Shown piece after piece: positions 35,129-46,099 of a DNA stretch of 64,000 nucleotides. Under the pieces are notes generated by a model, which saw only the letters and a program-made list of their open reading frames with translations, made no database searches and was not told where the DNA came from. Position numbers and translations under genes: made by a program. Numbering within the stretch: position 1 is the stretch's first letter; each line of letters starts with the position of its first letter. Source of the stretch: Cercis canadensis (Eukaryota; Streptophyta; Magnoliopsida; Fabales; Fabaceae); NCBI GenBank assembly GCA_003255065.1, contig QAOA01006379.1:34989-98988 (forward strand). The letters run 5' to 3'.

Positions 35129-38032
35129 ATGGCTGAGGATGGTGCTTACACTAAAAAAGATGAAACAGTAGATAATGTCTACACAAAAGATGGGACAGTA
35201 GATTACCATGGGAATCCAGCAAATAAGACGAAAACTGGAACCTGGAAAGCTTGCACCTTTATTTTAGGTAACTGTAGTGTTTCATTTCTTTCTCCTACTA
35301 TAAACTTTCTAACTGGGGATATGGGGTATGGGGATTGGAACCCAGGACCTCAACCTTTTTGGGAGATTCTTGGACCAATTGTGCTTGTGTATAGTGTTTC
35401 ATATCTAGGAATCTAATATTAATTGTGACTTTTGAGATGCTTATTGTTTTGGGCTTTAATTACTAGGAAATGAATGTTGTGAGAGGCTGGCTTACTATGG
35501 GATGAGCACAAATCTGGTGGTTTATTTTAAGAAGAGACTACGCCAGCACAGTGCTACTGCTTCCAAGAATGTCTCGAATTGGAGCGGAACATGCTATATC
35601 ACACCATTGATTGGAGCATTTCTGGCTGATGCCTATCTTGGAAGATATTGGACTATTGCCTGTTTCTCAATTGTCTATGTTATTGTAAGTATGGTCTCTA
35701 GAACTTTCTATGCTTGACTACTGTCTTGCTGGTGAAGTAGGGATAGCTTGAATGATGGATTTGTGAAAAATGAAATTTACTTCATGTCACAAGACTTCAA
35801 TCTCACATTTAGTGACCCCAAGCATAACTCAAGTGGATATATACCCAGCCTTTAAGGTTGGGGAGGTTCTTAGGACTCAGGATCAAATATTCTATCTCTA
35901 GCAAAATACAAGAAATCTCACATTTAGTATTGATTTCAAATAAATGAACGAGGATCAAGAAAGAACAAAAACCACACCCTCCCCCTCTCTCTTTCAATAT
36001 TATTTGTCTCTTCTTCTGTGAAGTCAGTTAATGGTACAAACTTGTTTAAGTTTATATCAGTTTCCATCTTGATTGAGTTATCCTCTTTGTGCACAGGGAA
36101 TGACACTCTTGACATTGTCAGCATCAGTTTCCGGCATAAAACCAATCTGTAATGGAGAAGAAAATTGCCATGCAACTGTTGGACAAAGTGTAGTGTGCTT
36201 CGTAGCTCTTTACCTTATAGCACTAGGCACTGGTGGAATCAAGCCTTGTGTTTCATCATATGGAGCAGATCAATTTGATGATGCTGATGAAGCTGAGAAG
36301 AAACACAAGAGTTCTTTCTTCAACTGGTTCTATTTCTCCATTAATATTGGTGCTCTCATTGCTGCTTCTTTGCTGGTCTGGATACAAGACAACGTAGGTT
36401 GGGGATGGGGCTTTGGCATTCCTGCAGTGGCCATGGCAATTGCTGTGGTGAGTTTCTTTTCCGGTACTAGATTGTATCGGAACCAGAAACCTGGTGGCAG
36501 CCCCCTCACACGCATCTCTCAGGTGATAGTGGCATCCTTTAGAAAGTACCGCATTGAAGTACCTGCTGACAAATCTGTTTTGTATGAGCTCGCAGATACA
36601 GAATCTGCTATTGAAGGAAGCCGCAAGCTTGATCATACAAAAAAATTTAAGTAAGCAATTGGAATATCATGCTTGATTTCTAAAACATAGGGAGTTTACT
36701 GGTCTAGTCACATTCATGACATCTCACATACTATTTGAATCAAAACATGACACTCCTATATATTCATTAAAGTTCCAATTGCTTCAGTGAGAATATAATC
36801 CTTGCAAATCCTAAAACAGCTCTCCACAAGTGTTCTTTTAACATGCTACACAATAGTCTCTTTTCAAGAACCAACAAAGAAAATAGCCAGTTTTCTTTTT
36901 CATTTCCATGGCTTGCTCTTGGTGTTTCCTGATCTAGTTTGTATTTTGCAGATTCTTTGACAAAGCAGCAGTGCAAGTACCATCCGATAATGTGAAGGGC
37001 TCAGTAGACCCATGGAGACTTTGTACAGTAACCCAAGTAGAGGAGCTGAAAGCTATCTTAAAATTGCTTCCTGTATGGGCAACTGGTATCATCTTTGCTA
37101 CTGTCTNNNNNNNNNNNNNNNNNNNNNNNNNNNNNNNNNNNNNNNNNNNNNNNNNNNNNNNNNNNNNNNNNNNNNNNNNNNNNNNNNNNNNNNNNNNNNN
37201 NNNNNNNNNNNNNNNNNNNNNNNNNNNNNNNNNNNNNNNNNNNNNNNNNNNNNNNNNNNNNNNNNNNNNNNNNNNNNNNNNNNNNNNNNNNNTGAAAGCT
37301 ATCTTAAAATTGCTTCCTGTATGGGCAACTGGTATCATCTTTGCTACTGTATATGGTCAGATGAGCACATTATTTGTGTTGCAAGGTGAACAAATGGATA
37401 CTCGTGTTGGAAACTCTAATTTCCACATCCCAGCAGCATCTCTTTCAATCTTTGACACTCTTAGTGTGATCTTTTGGGTACCAGTGTATGATCGGATAAT
37501 AGTGCCAGTTGCTAGAAAGTACACTGGACACAAGAATGGCCTAACTCAGCTCCAAAGAATGGGTGTTGGCCTCTTCTTATCTATATTTTCCATGGTATCT
37601 GCTGCGATTTTGGAGAATGTAAGACTTCAAATTGTGAAAAGGCACAATTACTATGACCTTGAGGAGATGCCCATGTCAATATTTTGGCAAGTTCCACAGT
37701 ATTTCATTATAGGGTGTGCAGAAGTCTTCATGTTCATTGGACAGCTAGAGTTCTTCTATGAGCAAGCACCTGATGCCATGAGGAGCCTGTGTTCTGCTCT
37801 TCAACTTGTCACTGTTGCACTTGGACAGTACTTGAGCTCTTTGCTTGTAACAATTGTCACGAAAGCGAGTACTAGGAATGGGAAATTTGGATGGATACCA
37901 GACAATCTAAATTATGGTCATGTTGATTATTTCTTCTGGCTTTTGGCTGTGCTTAGTGTATTGAATCTGGGAGCATACCTTCTGGTTGCAAAGTGGTATA
38001 CATATAAAAGAGCCATTGGCACTCTGCGCTGA
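35129..38032 (+). CDS. NPF8-type proton-coupled di/tripeptide transporter
   Basis: Four exons with GT-AG introns: 35129-35267, 35467-35684, 36097-36650 and 36952-38032. Phases join cleanly, giving [18 protein letters not shown] and KFK/FFDKAA. The ExxER proton-coupling motif is [11 protein letters not shown] (about residues 48-58). The PTR signature [19 protein letters not shown] (about 162-180) is followed by [14 protein letters not shown]. About 12 membrane spans with a long loop in the middle are expected. Overall it is closest to the PTR1/PTR5 (NPF8.1/NPF8.2) group, which imports di- and tripeptides across the plasma membrane with protons. In exon 4, 58 bases are repeated on both sides of a 186-N run (37107-37292), in frame. 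Dropping the false copy and gap gives about 581 residues, the usual family length. Likely functional. Confidence 0.93.
37047..37350. other. False gap: 186 Ns between two copies of the same 58 bases
   Basis: TGAAAGCTATCTTAAAATTG and what follows occur at 37047-37104 and again at 37293-37350, on either side of Ns 37107-37292. Both encode the same part of the transporter ([19 protein letters not shown]). The family has this segment once, so the contigs overlap and the gap should have zero length. Confidence 0.92.
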
Positions 38033-38887
38033 AAACCGGGTTAAACTGTACAAGCAAAGTTCAAATTCTGCTGTTTCTTTGCCCTTTAATGTCTGCTAAA
38101 GTGAATGTCATCTTCTAGTGCTTGCAGAAAGCTGAGATTGCATTGCACATCCAAAATTTCCTTATCAGCCTTGTTTTCAATGTTGTATTTACACTATTGA
38201 ATATGGTCAAAACAATAGACTACAATCTATGTTAAATGTAGAATGTGTAAATTTCTTATTATTACTGCTTACGAACTTTGCAGTCTGCAATGTTCTATAA
38301 ACATTCTCTATATATGTTACAGCTTTCTGAGTCAGAACCGTGCTTTCATTTGAGATTCCATTAATCTATACAATCTTATATAGTTCATGATGTAATACAA
38401 AAGTTAAAGTTAACTGATCCTTCTACAGGTTCATGTAATCCAATTTCAGTTCCTATACAGTTCTATAATCAAAATTTAACAAATATTTTATGAGATAAAC
38501 TTTTTTTTTTTGTTGAATCTTGATAGTACACCTCACTAGATGTAAAAAAATATGTTATAAAAGTACTGTAGAGGTATCATTTTCATATAATAGCAAACGA
38601 TTAACTGATTATCTTCACTTAGACGACACCGTTTTGCTCCCGTCTTGCGTTGGGCCTAATTCTTTAGGCCCATGATGGCCCACAACTTAATGGGCACGAA
38701 GCGCTAAGCATGAAGACTGAAGGATTCATTAGCAAAATAAGAAGAAATGACTGAAGGATTGAAGCCCTCATTAGCAAAAACTAGCGTGCGTATTTCATGC
38801 GGAGGCCATTAGGCATTAGCAACCTGATAGCATCAGATTATAGCACGTTCTGTTCCTTTCTTGTTTCATTCAACTTGAAGCTTTGCA
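38033..38887. other. Intergenic: 3' end of NPF gene and upstream of next gene
   Basis: No further gene. The first 350 bases are probably the 3' UTR of the transporter, with A/T-rich polyadenylation-type sequence near 38210-38320. ACGACACCGTTTTG at 38623 and GGGCCTAATTCTTTAGGCCC at 38653 (a near-palindrome with GGCCCA-type promoter elements) lie 235-265 bases before the next ATG and look like promoter sequence of a housekeeping gene. Confidence 0.5.
38653..38694 (+). promoter_or_regulatory. GGCCCA-type promoter elements
   Basis: TGGGCCTAA, TAGGCCCAT, TGGCCCA and AATGGGC cluster within 45 bases. Such site II/telo-type GGCCCA motifs are common upstream of plant genes for ribosomal and mitochondrial proteins. 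They lie about 200-235 bases before ATG 38888. Confidence 0.55.
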
Positions 38888-39549
38888 ATGATTCGTAAGC
38901 GATACCAGGAAGCCAAAACAGGTAACATTCTCTGGCGCCAAAGAAATCCATAGCTTCAGAAATCTTGTATCCAATCATTTGTAGATCATAAAATTGTAGC
39001 TTGCATACCAGGTGTTCGATTAATTGTCTGAGACAAAAGGCTCAAGCTTTCTTCTTTGGTTTTAGTTTCTTAATACATTTTCCTTTTAATACAGGTTTCC
39101 AGCTGCTGAATTCAGCGAATGCCCATAAGTTTTTGAAGAAAATTGGGTTGGGGAAAGAAGATTACTACTTCTGGAAACAAGTTGGTAAGGCATTACTCTG
39201 TACCTACGCGCTATTTGGCGCAGCATGGGTCTACAATGAGACATCACCACTGGGTTGGTGGACACTGAAGCCACGGCCAAAGGAAGAGAGGGAATTAGCT
39301 CATCTTTATGAGCGCCGGGAGTTCCCGTACCCGGGTGATGAAGAAGCAATGAAGGAGTTTGTTGCCAAGGGTGGAATGATTGGAACCACCATTGGTCCAA
39401 AAGGGATCATTGAGACTGATAAGGATGAATATAATTACCAAAAGGATTTGCAGAACAAGAAGTTCGAGCAGGAGGCACAGAAGCTGTGGTTGAGGATGAG
39501 GAATGAGGTCATTGCTGAGCTTCAAGAGAAGGGCTTTGATGTAGAATGA
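38888..39549 (+). CDS. Conserved 162-aa plant protein with one membrane span
   Basis: Exon 1 is only 34 bases (38888-38921) and begins MIRKRYQEAKT. It splices at GTAACA to exon 2 at 39095 (after ACAG), restoring the Gly codon and continuing FQLLNSANAHKFLKKIGL. Starting at an ATG at 39001 would read intron and is wrong. One hydrophobic segment (ALLCTYALFGAAWVY, about residues 42-58) is followed by a charged C-terminal half with LAHLYERREFPYPGDEEAM and an acidic helix at the end. A basic N-terminus, one span and site II promoter motifs would suit a mitochondrial membrane protein, but I do not recognise the family with certainty. Reading frame and splice sites are intact. Confidence 0.85.
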
Positions 39550-40555
39550 GTGTAGGAAATTAACATTATGTCACTTTCTTGATATATTATGAATTGGCTG
39601 TGTGGGTGTGGCAAAATTAGCATGATATGTTGTGAAAACTATTGTATTTTAACTTCTTGATTCAATGAAATGATGAATAGTTTATGATATATGAATAGAC
39701 TGTGTGGCTGAATTTGTAATGATATCTACCCAACCTTCTATTCACAAACTTGCACAAACTATACAAGTGGCGGTACTGAGTTTAAATGGGAAAAAGTTTA
39801 GATAGGGCCATTTGATCTCAGATGCAATAACTTATACACATTGTGCAGATTTCTGAATGAAAAATCGATGCAAGTATCATTACTCAAATTAGTATAATGA
39901 GTTGTGATTGTGAAACTGAAAAGTATTGTGATTAGTTTTGAGTTTATACCTGTATGTGTTTAAATTGAGTACAAACATTAGCTGGACGTATGGCTCTAGA
40001 GATGGGGAAAATCGGATCAATGACTTTGCATATTTGAGTTATTGTCAGTGTCATCATTCAAATAAAGTTCTTGGTTGGCTCAGCTATCTGTAATGGAATG
40101 CAGAAAGTAATAGCTACCAGTTTCTGCTGTGAAAACATATAGAATTGATTCTATGTAGGTTAAATTTAGGAGACAGTTGAGAAGACTAACAAGTTTAATA
40201 AGAATTATTTACAGAACAAGGAATCAACCAAGTAAGGACCACTGTACCAACTACTTAAATGATGGTATTGAAGAACTGCTCTGCAGTTTTTGCATTTAAC
40301 AACTTATGCTTGTTCCTCTGAGTCATGAAATCTTGAAAGCTACAAGGGAAATTTTATGTGAGGAATGAAGAGGATAAAAGAAGAAATAAAAGGGGTAAAA
40401 GTTTCATTGTAATAAATCACCACTTAGAAAGAAAAGCAACTAACTAGAATGAGCACTTTTACTGCAAATTTAGTAACAACAGTACAGTTTAGAATGAAAA
40501 AGGTTACCAAATTGAATCAAAAAGTAAGAAAAGCACTGATGTGTTAGTGTTAGTG
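39550..40555. other. Intergenic, nothing recognised
   Basis: About 1 kb without a gene. The first 150 bases probably hold the 3' UTR of the upstream gene (AATGAAATGATGAATAG near 39664). Confidence 0.4.
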
Positions 40556-40950
40556 TTTCTTCCTTATGTACTCTCAATCTGCTTTGTTAACTCCTAACTT
40601 ATACTCTGTTGGTGCTCATGTGTTAGTGTTTGAGATTTCTAGGTTGTAGGCAAAAAATTTAGTCTTGATTGTTGTTACCTATATTTATTAGAAGCAAACC
40701 TAGCCTCTATTTATCCCAGATTGTAAAAATTAGAAACAAACCTTTTTTTCCCCTACTTCCTTTATAATGCCTTTGTGTTCTTTTTACAGCTAGGAGAAAG
40801 TTAAAATATATGTATATTGGTTGCACCGCTGGAGTTGCTTTAGATGCTCTAATAGTCTGAATTATTCTTTGATGTGGTTGCAGCTCAATAAATAAGAGCT
40901 TTCTATTACAATATTTATTTCTCAAAATCAATTTTCACTTGGTAACAACC
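40556..40950 (+). repeat. Copy 1 of the PPR 3'-flank repeat
   Basis: This stretch (TTCTTCCTTATGTACTC through GAGAAAGTTAAAATAT and CTCAAAATCAATTTTCAC) is repeated at about 43352-43760 and 59229-59590, where it follows PPR pseudogenes. Here no PPR sequence precedes it, so it is a detached fragment of the duplicated locus. Confidence 0.7.
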
Positions 40951-41968
40951 ATTATTAGTGTATTTTTTTTGTAATTCTTGCAATGCAATCACAATTTGAA
41001 CCCTTGATAACAACCATTATATTGCAACTGCTCCCCCTTCCCCACTACATTTTTTTTTTCATTTCCATTCAGCAGCTTGCTCAAAACCATTCCATCTGCA
41101 TTTCACCTTTAAAAGGAGTTCAAGATAATAGAAGGGCAAATATCCCGGGACCATATTTGATCACAAAAAGTTCATATGGCCTCAATTATGGAATATTATC
41201 ATTAAACACTTCCAAACTGCACTGCCTTTGTAGGCTTGCTAAAGCTTATATGCTTGAACATAGTTTGTGTTATTTGCCAGGAACTTGTAAGCAATTACCA
41301 TTATATAATTCTTTTCTCCTAACAATAATCAAGCAATGATCCATCCATTTGATTGGTATGCGAATCAATCTCAATTGGGCTCAACATGAGCACTCTTACT
41401 CATAGTGAAGAGTAAAGCCACTACTACCAAGCTTCTCACTATTGGGACAAACGCCTTTTTAGGTTGTACCTAAAGTAATTGAAACAATAATAAAAGGTTT
41501 TTTTAAGTCCTTAAAAATTTTAACAAGATGTTCATTTTTAGGACATAGTGAAAATAGAGATAATTCTGATTGATTTTTTAAATTTTCAAGAACTCAAGTG
41601 ATATATATAAGTGATTCTCAATGCACTTTTTAAGGATGAAAAAAAAACCATTTACTCTTGAGACAAATAGAAAGGCTTATTGCTAACCATATTACATCTC
41701 ATGGCATGTTAATTTTTGAGAGAATTATAGTTTAGTGACTAAAAAGAAAAAAAAAATTAGGTGACATTTTTTTGTTAAATTTCCAAAATTACCCAGTGTA
41801 TAACAAGTAATTAGTATGTGATGACCATTGCTGAGCGAAAAATAAATTTAAAAAGCTTAGCAAAAGTTGTCATCTACCTGGAATTTTTTTTTTATTTAAC
41901 AATCCTGGTCTCTTAACTTTTTTTGTCCATTTCTTAAATTTATGTTGGATAAAAAATTATCGGTGAAG
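40951..41968. other. No gene recognised
   Basis: A/T-rich sequence between the repeated flank and the foldback element. The 118-residue frame at 40983 shows no family features and is not supported. Confidence 0.4.
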
Positions 41969-42367
41969 GCTAAGCTACCTTCACTTTATCCTACTCCCTT
42001 ATGCTACTCCTCACTCATGCATGAGACCCAATGAGGGTTACAGTGTGATTTTGGTGTCATTGCGAAGATCTTGAAAAATTGAGTCACCCAATATATGTCA
42101 GGACACACAGTTCCTTGTAAAATGCAAGAACGACATGATATAAAAAAGCATGCAAAATTCTATTTTTCTGATAGGTATAAGTTTTTTGGCTGGCACACTT
42201 TCCTATATCACACAGTTCTTGCATTTTATAAAGAACAGTGTTATGACACATACTAAATAATTTAATTTTTTGAGATTTTTGCAATGACACCAAAATTACA
42301 TTGTAACTCTCATTGAGTCTCATGGGTGGATGAAAGGTAATATAAGAGAGTAGAAAGGTAACTTAAC
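41969..42367. mobile_element. Foldback MITE, about 400 bp
   Basis: Nearly the whole element is an inverted repeat. GAGACCCAATGAGGGTTACA at 42026 pairs with TGTAACTCTCATTGAGTCTC near 42302, and GATTTTGGTGTCATTGC pairs with GCAATGACACCAAAATTAC. An inner pair matches CCTTGTAAAATGCAAGAAC with its complement near 42225. The outer arms reach TAAGCTACCTT at 41971 and its complement near 42356. An RNA of it would form a long hairpin. Confidence 0.7.
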
Positions 42368-42509
42368 AAACACCCTAACTAAATTATATTATTTTTTCTT
42401 TAGATATAGAGTTAAATCATAATTTTTTATCTTAAAAAAAAAATCATAATTTTTTATTTTTATTTTTTCTATACAGCGCTGGAGAGGAAACGATATGAAC
42501 CTTGATCAA

Positions 42510-43116
42510 TGGCTATTGCAAGAACAATAGAGTGGATGAAGCCCTGACTACTCTCCTCAAAGGAATGCATCACAAGAATTTAGCTCCTAATACAGCTGTA
42601 ACTTACAGCTCTATTATTGATGGCTTGTGCAAGTCAAGGAAAATCTCTTATGTGTGAGAGCTTGTTGATGAGATGCATCATAGCAGTCAATCGCCTAATG
42701 TAGTCACCTACACTATCTTGTTACATGCTCTTTTCTAAAGTTGGCATCTTGACAGGGCAATTGAATTATATCTGAAAATTGGTGAGCAAGGAGTTTGTCG
42801 TGATATAAACACATACAATGTACTTATTGATGGCTTGTGCAAGGGTGGAAGTTTAAAGACCACTAAAGAGATTTTTCAGCATCTTTTGATCAAAGGTTTT
42901 TCTCTTTCCGTACAGACATATAACGTTATGATTAGTGGGCTTTGTAAAGAGGGGTTGACTAATGAAGCAATGGCCTTGCTTTCAAAAATGGAAGACAACT
43001 ATTGTTATCCTGATGCTGTAACTTTTGAAATAATAATTCGAGCTCTATTTGAAAAGAACGAGAATGATAAGGTAGAAAAGCTTGTTCGTGAAATGGCAGC
43101 TAGAGGCCTAGTATAA
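42510..43116 (+). pseudogene. Rf-like PPR pseudogene, copy A (C-terminal repeats)
   Basis: P-class 35-residue PPR repeats are clear: VTYSSIIDGLCKSRKI, INTYNVLIDGLCKGG, VQTYNVMISGLCKEG and AVTFEIIIRALFEKN. Stops at about 42656 and 42737 interrupt it, and no N-terminus is present. It aligns throughout with the last five repeats of the copy at 57359-59032. Proteins of this type bind organelle RNA, and the Restorer-of-fertility group acts on mitochondrial transcripts. The 5' end joins unrelated A/T-rich sequence at about 42480, so this is a truncated duplicate. Confidence 0.82.
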
Positions 43117-44592
43117 TGAGAAAACATGGTGAGATTATTATTATTAAAGTTTGACATGAGTTGATGTTGAATCTTTCGAATAGTTGGTAAAATTCTTTTA
43201 TCTTTTGGGTCAAAGAAATTGGACTATGTAGTGGCCTCATTGTAACTGAAGTTTTGATTATGTCATTTGTTTAATTTATTTTCATCTTGTGTGTTGTTTC
43301 CATTGGTTGATTTTTTTATTTTTATTTTAAAGTTTTTACATGACTAGCATATTTCTTCCTTATGTACTCAGTTGGTGCTCATGTGTTAGTGTTTCAGATT
43401 TCTAGGTTGTAGGCAAAAAATTTAGTTCTTGAATTTTATTACCTATATTTATATCCTTTACAACCAACCAAGCCGAAACTGGTTCGATTGTTACACATGC
43501 TTTTTGTCCGTAAACCTAGACTCTTTTTATCCCAGATTGTAGAACTTAGAAACAAACCTTTTTTTTCCCCCCAACTTCTTGTATAATGCCTTTGTGTTCT
43601 TTTTACAGCTAGGAGAAAGTTAAAATACACATATGTTGGTTGCACCGCTAGAGTTGCTTTAGATGCTCTAATAGTCTGAATTGTTCTTTGATGTGGTTGT
43701 TGCTCAATAAATAAGAGCTGTCTATTACAAGATCTATTTCTCAAAATCAATTTTCACTTGGTAAGATTTGGACTGGAGAATTTCATGACTTGATTGAAAG
43801 TCTTACTAGTAGCTGTTTAAAATTGCTAGTTGTTTGTATCTTACGAATGTGTCTATGAGAATGACTAATTTTTGGTATAAAGAAGTTTCTTAGAAGATTG
43901 GCTTTTAGGTTAAAAGAGTGGTGCAAATTAAGAAATTTATTTTTTCTATATGCTGACAGAAGTTTATTATACGCAATTTTCAATTTAGGATTCTAAGGCT
44001 GCCATTCCCCGGGAGGTGGATCAGTTTATAAAATTGGAACTTTACTCACTTTTGAATACCAGAGAGGATCGCCCAGATTGAATTATGTTTACGTTCTCTA
44101 TCTTTCCATCTCTGAAGATGTCAGACACATTTTTTGAACATAGCAGTACTTCACATGTTCAGTTCATAGAGACTGTTAATGTGTATAGAGTCCCTGGCAA
44201 TAAAGCACACTACAAAATTTGCTTTAGGACTCTCAAGCTTAGTATAATTGTTGTTGATCACTGGAAAATTCAGGGGGCTTCGGATTCAAGTTACGAAACC
44301 AATCCTTTTTATGTTTGACGATTGCAGACCAATATAAATTATGATTTATGAGTTAATACCTAATGTATTCCCTCTAATAATATGAATCAGATGTGAGTCT
44401 TAAGTCTTTTCCGTCGGCTGATCCACATGTTTGAATTTGATATGAGTGGTATTTTAATCAGTTGGATACTCGATTCTTCAGATTCCTGGGTCCAGCTCAA
44501 CTCAGAACTGTGAAAACTAGCTGTAACTTAATACCATTTCCCAAGACTTTACTTTCTCTTGGTAGATTTTCCTCCTTTGGCATCTCGAGGAT
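43117..44592 (+). repeat. Duplicated 3' flank of the PPR locus, copy A
   Basis: This follows the PPR pseudogene and aligns with 59033-60430. Shared landmarks are GCTAGGAGAAAGTTAAAATA, GGAGGTGGATCA, CATCTCTGAAG and GAAAACTAGCTGT. No gene is supported; the short frames are relics. It ends at the insertion site of the LTR mini-element. Confidence 0.75.
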
Positions 44593-44597
44593 CATAG

Positions 44598-44823
44598 TGA
44601 TGCAACAGGAAACTAAGAACTGATTTATTGATGATTGATTACTTTACAATGTAATCTAACACACTTATATAACCAAAAGGCCACAAGACTCCTACTAAAC
44701 AGCTACTACCCAATACGATAATAATACTAATTGAAAGATAACTAGGGAACTATAATAATAACAATAAATAAGGATAAGAGACCTATCTACCCATAACTCC
44801 TATAGCCCATGCTTATCGTATCA
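44598..44823 (-). repeat. LTR of the mini-element (3' LTR on minus strand)
   Basis: 226 bases, matching 45452-45677 with a handful of differences. It is bordered on the left by the target duplication CATAG. Confidence 0.9.
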
Positions 44824-44952
44824 TTCCTCCCCTCTTCAAGTAGTTCCTTGTCCGCAAGGAACATACATTCTAATTAAGAGATCATTACTAATCCTAATAG
44901 ATAATTAATAAGGATAATCTAACTATATAAAAGACAACTATTTAGGGTTGTA

Positions 44953-45423
44953 TCATCCCTCCCCCCTTCTAGGAAGACCTTGTCCCCAAGGTTTGTCTTT
45001 GGAAGAAGCAATGAGGGTTTCATTCTTGCACTTGTTGAGGAAGGCATCATCAACTATTAAAACTTCTTTTGGTGGCAGATTCAAAACTCGGACTATAAAG
45101 GGCAATCCTTCAAAAGTTGTGGTTATTTGATTCATGTGAATGTTATTTTCAAAAGGTGTGCCTTCTAAGGGGATATTGATTGGCAACGTTTGCTTTTGAA
45201 AACCTTTCATTGATGGTTTGGTTGACAAAGCTTCCTTCAATGTGTTTTCTTGAGATAATCCTTCTCCTTCCTCTTCCTTCAAATGCTCACGATACTCTTT
45301 CAGGGTCTTTTGTATTTCAGCACAACTTTGCCTTACTTCTTGGAAGGTTTGCTTCATTTTTTGCCTCATTTCTTCAAAGATGTGCTCTATTTTAAGAAGA
45401 CTTTCTACTAGGTGTTGATCCAT
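44953..45423 (-). CDS. Mini-element ORF, coiled-coil, gag-like remnant
   Basis: From ATG 45423 (MDQHLVESLLKIEHIF) the frame encodes about 156 residues and stops near the polypurine end. An upstream ATG at 45462 lies in the LTR and is less likely. Residues 8-60 are Glu/Lys/Gln-rich and predicted coiled coil (EEMRQKMKQTFQEVRQSCAE). No capsid, zinc-knuckle or enzyme motif is present. It lies where gag would start. It may be a leftover of a larger element or non-functional. Confidence 0.5.
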   Translation of the reverse strand: MDQHLVESLLKIEHIFEEMRQKMKQTFQEVRQSCAEIQKTLKEYREHLKEEEGEGLSQENTLKEALSTKPSMKGFQKQTLPINIPLEGTPFENNIHMNQITTTFEGLPFIVRVLNLPPKEVLIVDDAFLNKCKNETLIASSKDKPWGQGLPRRGEG

Positions 45424-45451
45424 GGTGGTGGGTGATGACTTTGATACCAAA

Positions 45452-45677
45452 TGATGCAACAAGGAACTAAGAACTGATTTATTGATGATTGATTACTTTA
45501 CAATGTGACCTAATACACTTATATAACCAAAAGGCCACAAGACTCCTACTAAACAACTACTATCCAATACGATAATAATACTAATTGAAAGATAACTGGA
45601 GAACTATAATAATAACAATAGATAAGGATAAGAGACCTTTCTACCTATAACTCCTATAGCTCATGCTTATCATATCA
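45452..45677 (-). repeat. LTR of the mini-element (5' LTR on minus strand)
   Basis: 226 bases. On the minus strand it runs TGATATGATAAGC to GTTGCATCA, followed by the primer-binding site. The target duplication CATAG follows at 45678. Confidence 0.9.
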
Positions 45678-46096
45678 CATAGCATTATGATGAAGTGACA
45701 AAAGTGATGGGGAATGCTAAGAGCATGATGAGTTTAGCTGATCCATGCCATTGCCATCACCTGATAGGCTCAGAAGTTTTGAGGGGCAAAATGAGCGCAA
45801 AAGAAGCTGATGAATGTCCTAAACAAGAACTCTTCCTACTTTGTTGAGTGGAATCCAAACCTTGTCAAATCTTGTTAGTACTTAGTAATTCAACTCGATA
45901 TAGGACATGTCTAGGAGAGTGATTGAGGGCTTTTCCAGACATATGTTGTTATGATTTGTGCGCTTTGTAAAGAGGGCTTGATTGATGAAGCAATGGCCTT
46001 CATTTGCAAAATGGAAGACAATGATTGCCTTGCTGATTATATAACTTTTGAAACTATTAATCAAGTTCTTCTAGAAAAAAAAAAAAAAAAAAAAAG
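45678..46096 (+). pseudogene. PPR relic, copy A downstream
   Basis: After the mini-element the duplicated flank resumes (CATTATGATGAAGTGACAAA). At about 45950-46070 lies one PPR repeat: ICALCKEGLIDEAMAFICKM and then YITFETINQVLLEK. It matches the relic at about 60728-60890. It ends in a poly-A run with three Ns (46097-46099). Confidence 0.65.
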
Positions 46097-46099
46097 NNN

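Larger units (their letters stand above)
44598..45677 (-). mobile_element. 1.08-kb LTR mini-element (TRIM/LARD-like)
   Basis: Two 226-bp LTRs (44598-44823 and 45452-45677) start TGATGCAAC and end ATCA on the plus strand, with the 5-bp target duplication CATAG on both sides (44593-44597 and 45678-45682). On the minus strand a primer-binding site TGGTATCAAAGTC (initiator tRNA-Met type, about 45437-45449) follows the LTR at 45452-45677. A polypurine tract GAAGAGGGGAGGAA (about 44824-44837) precedes the other LTR. The element therefore reads right to left. LTRs differ at only a few positions, so it is young. Copy B of the locus has the empty site (60431-60445). Confidence 0.9.
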
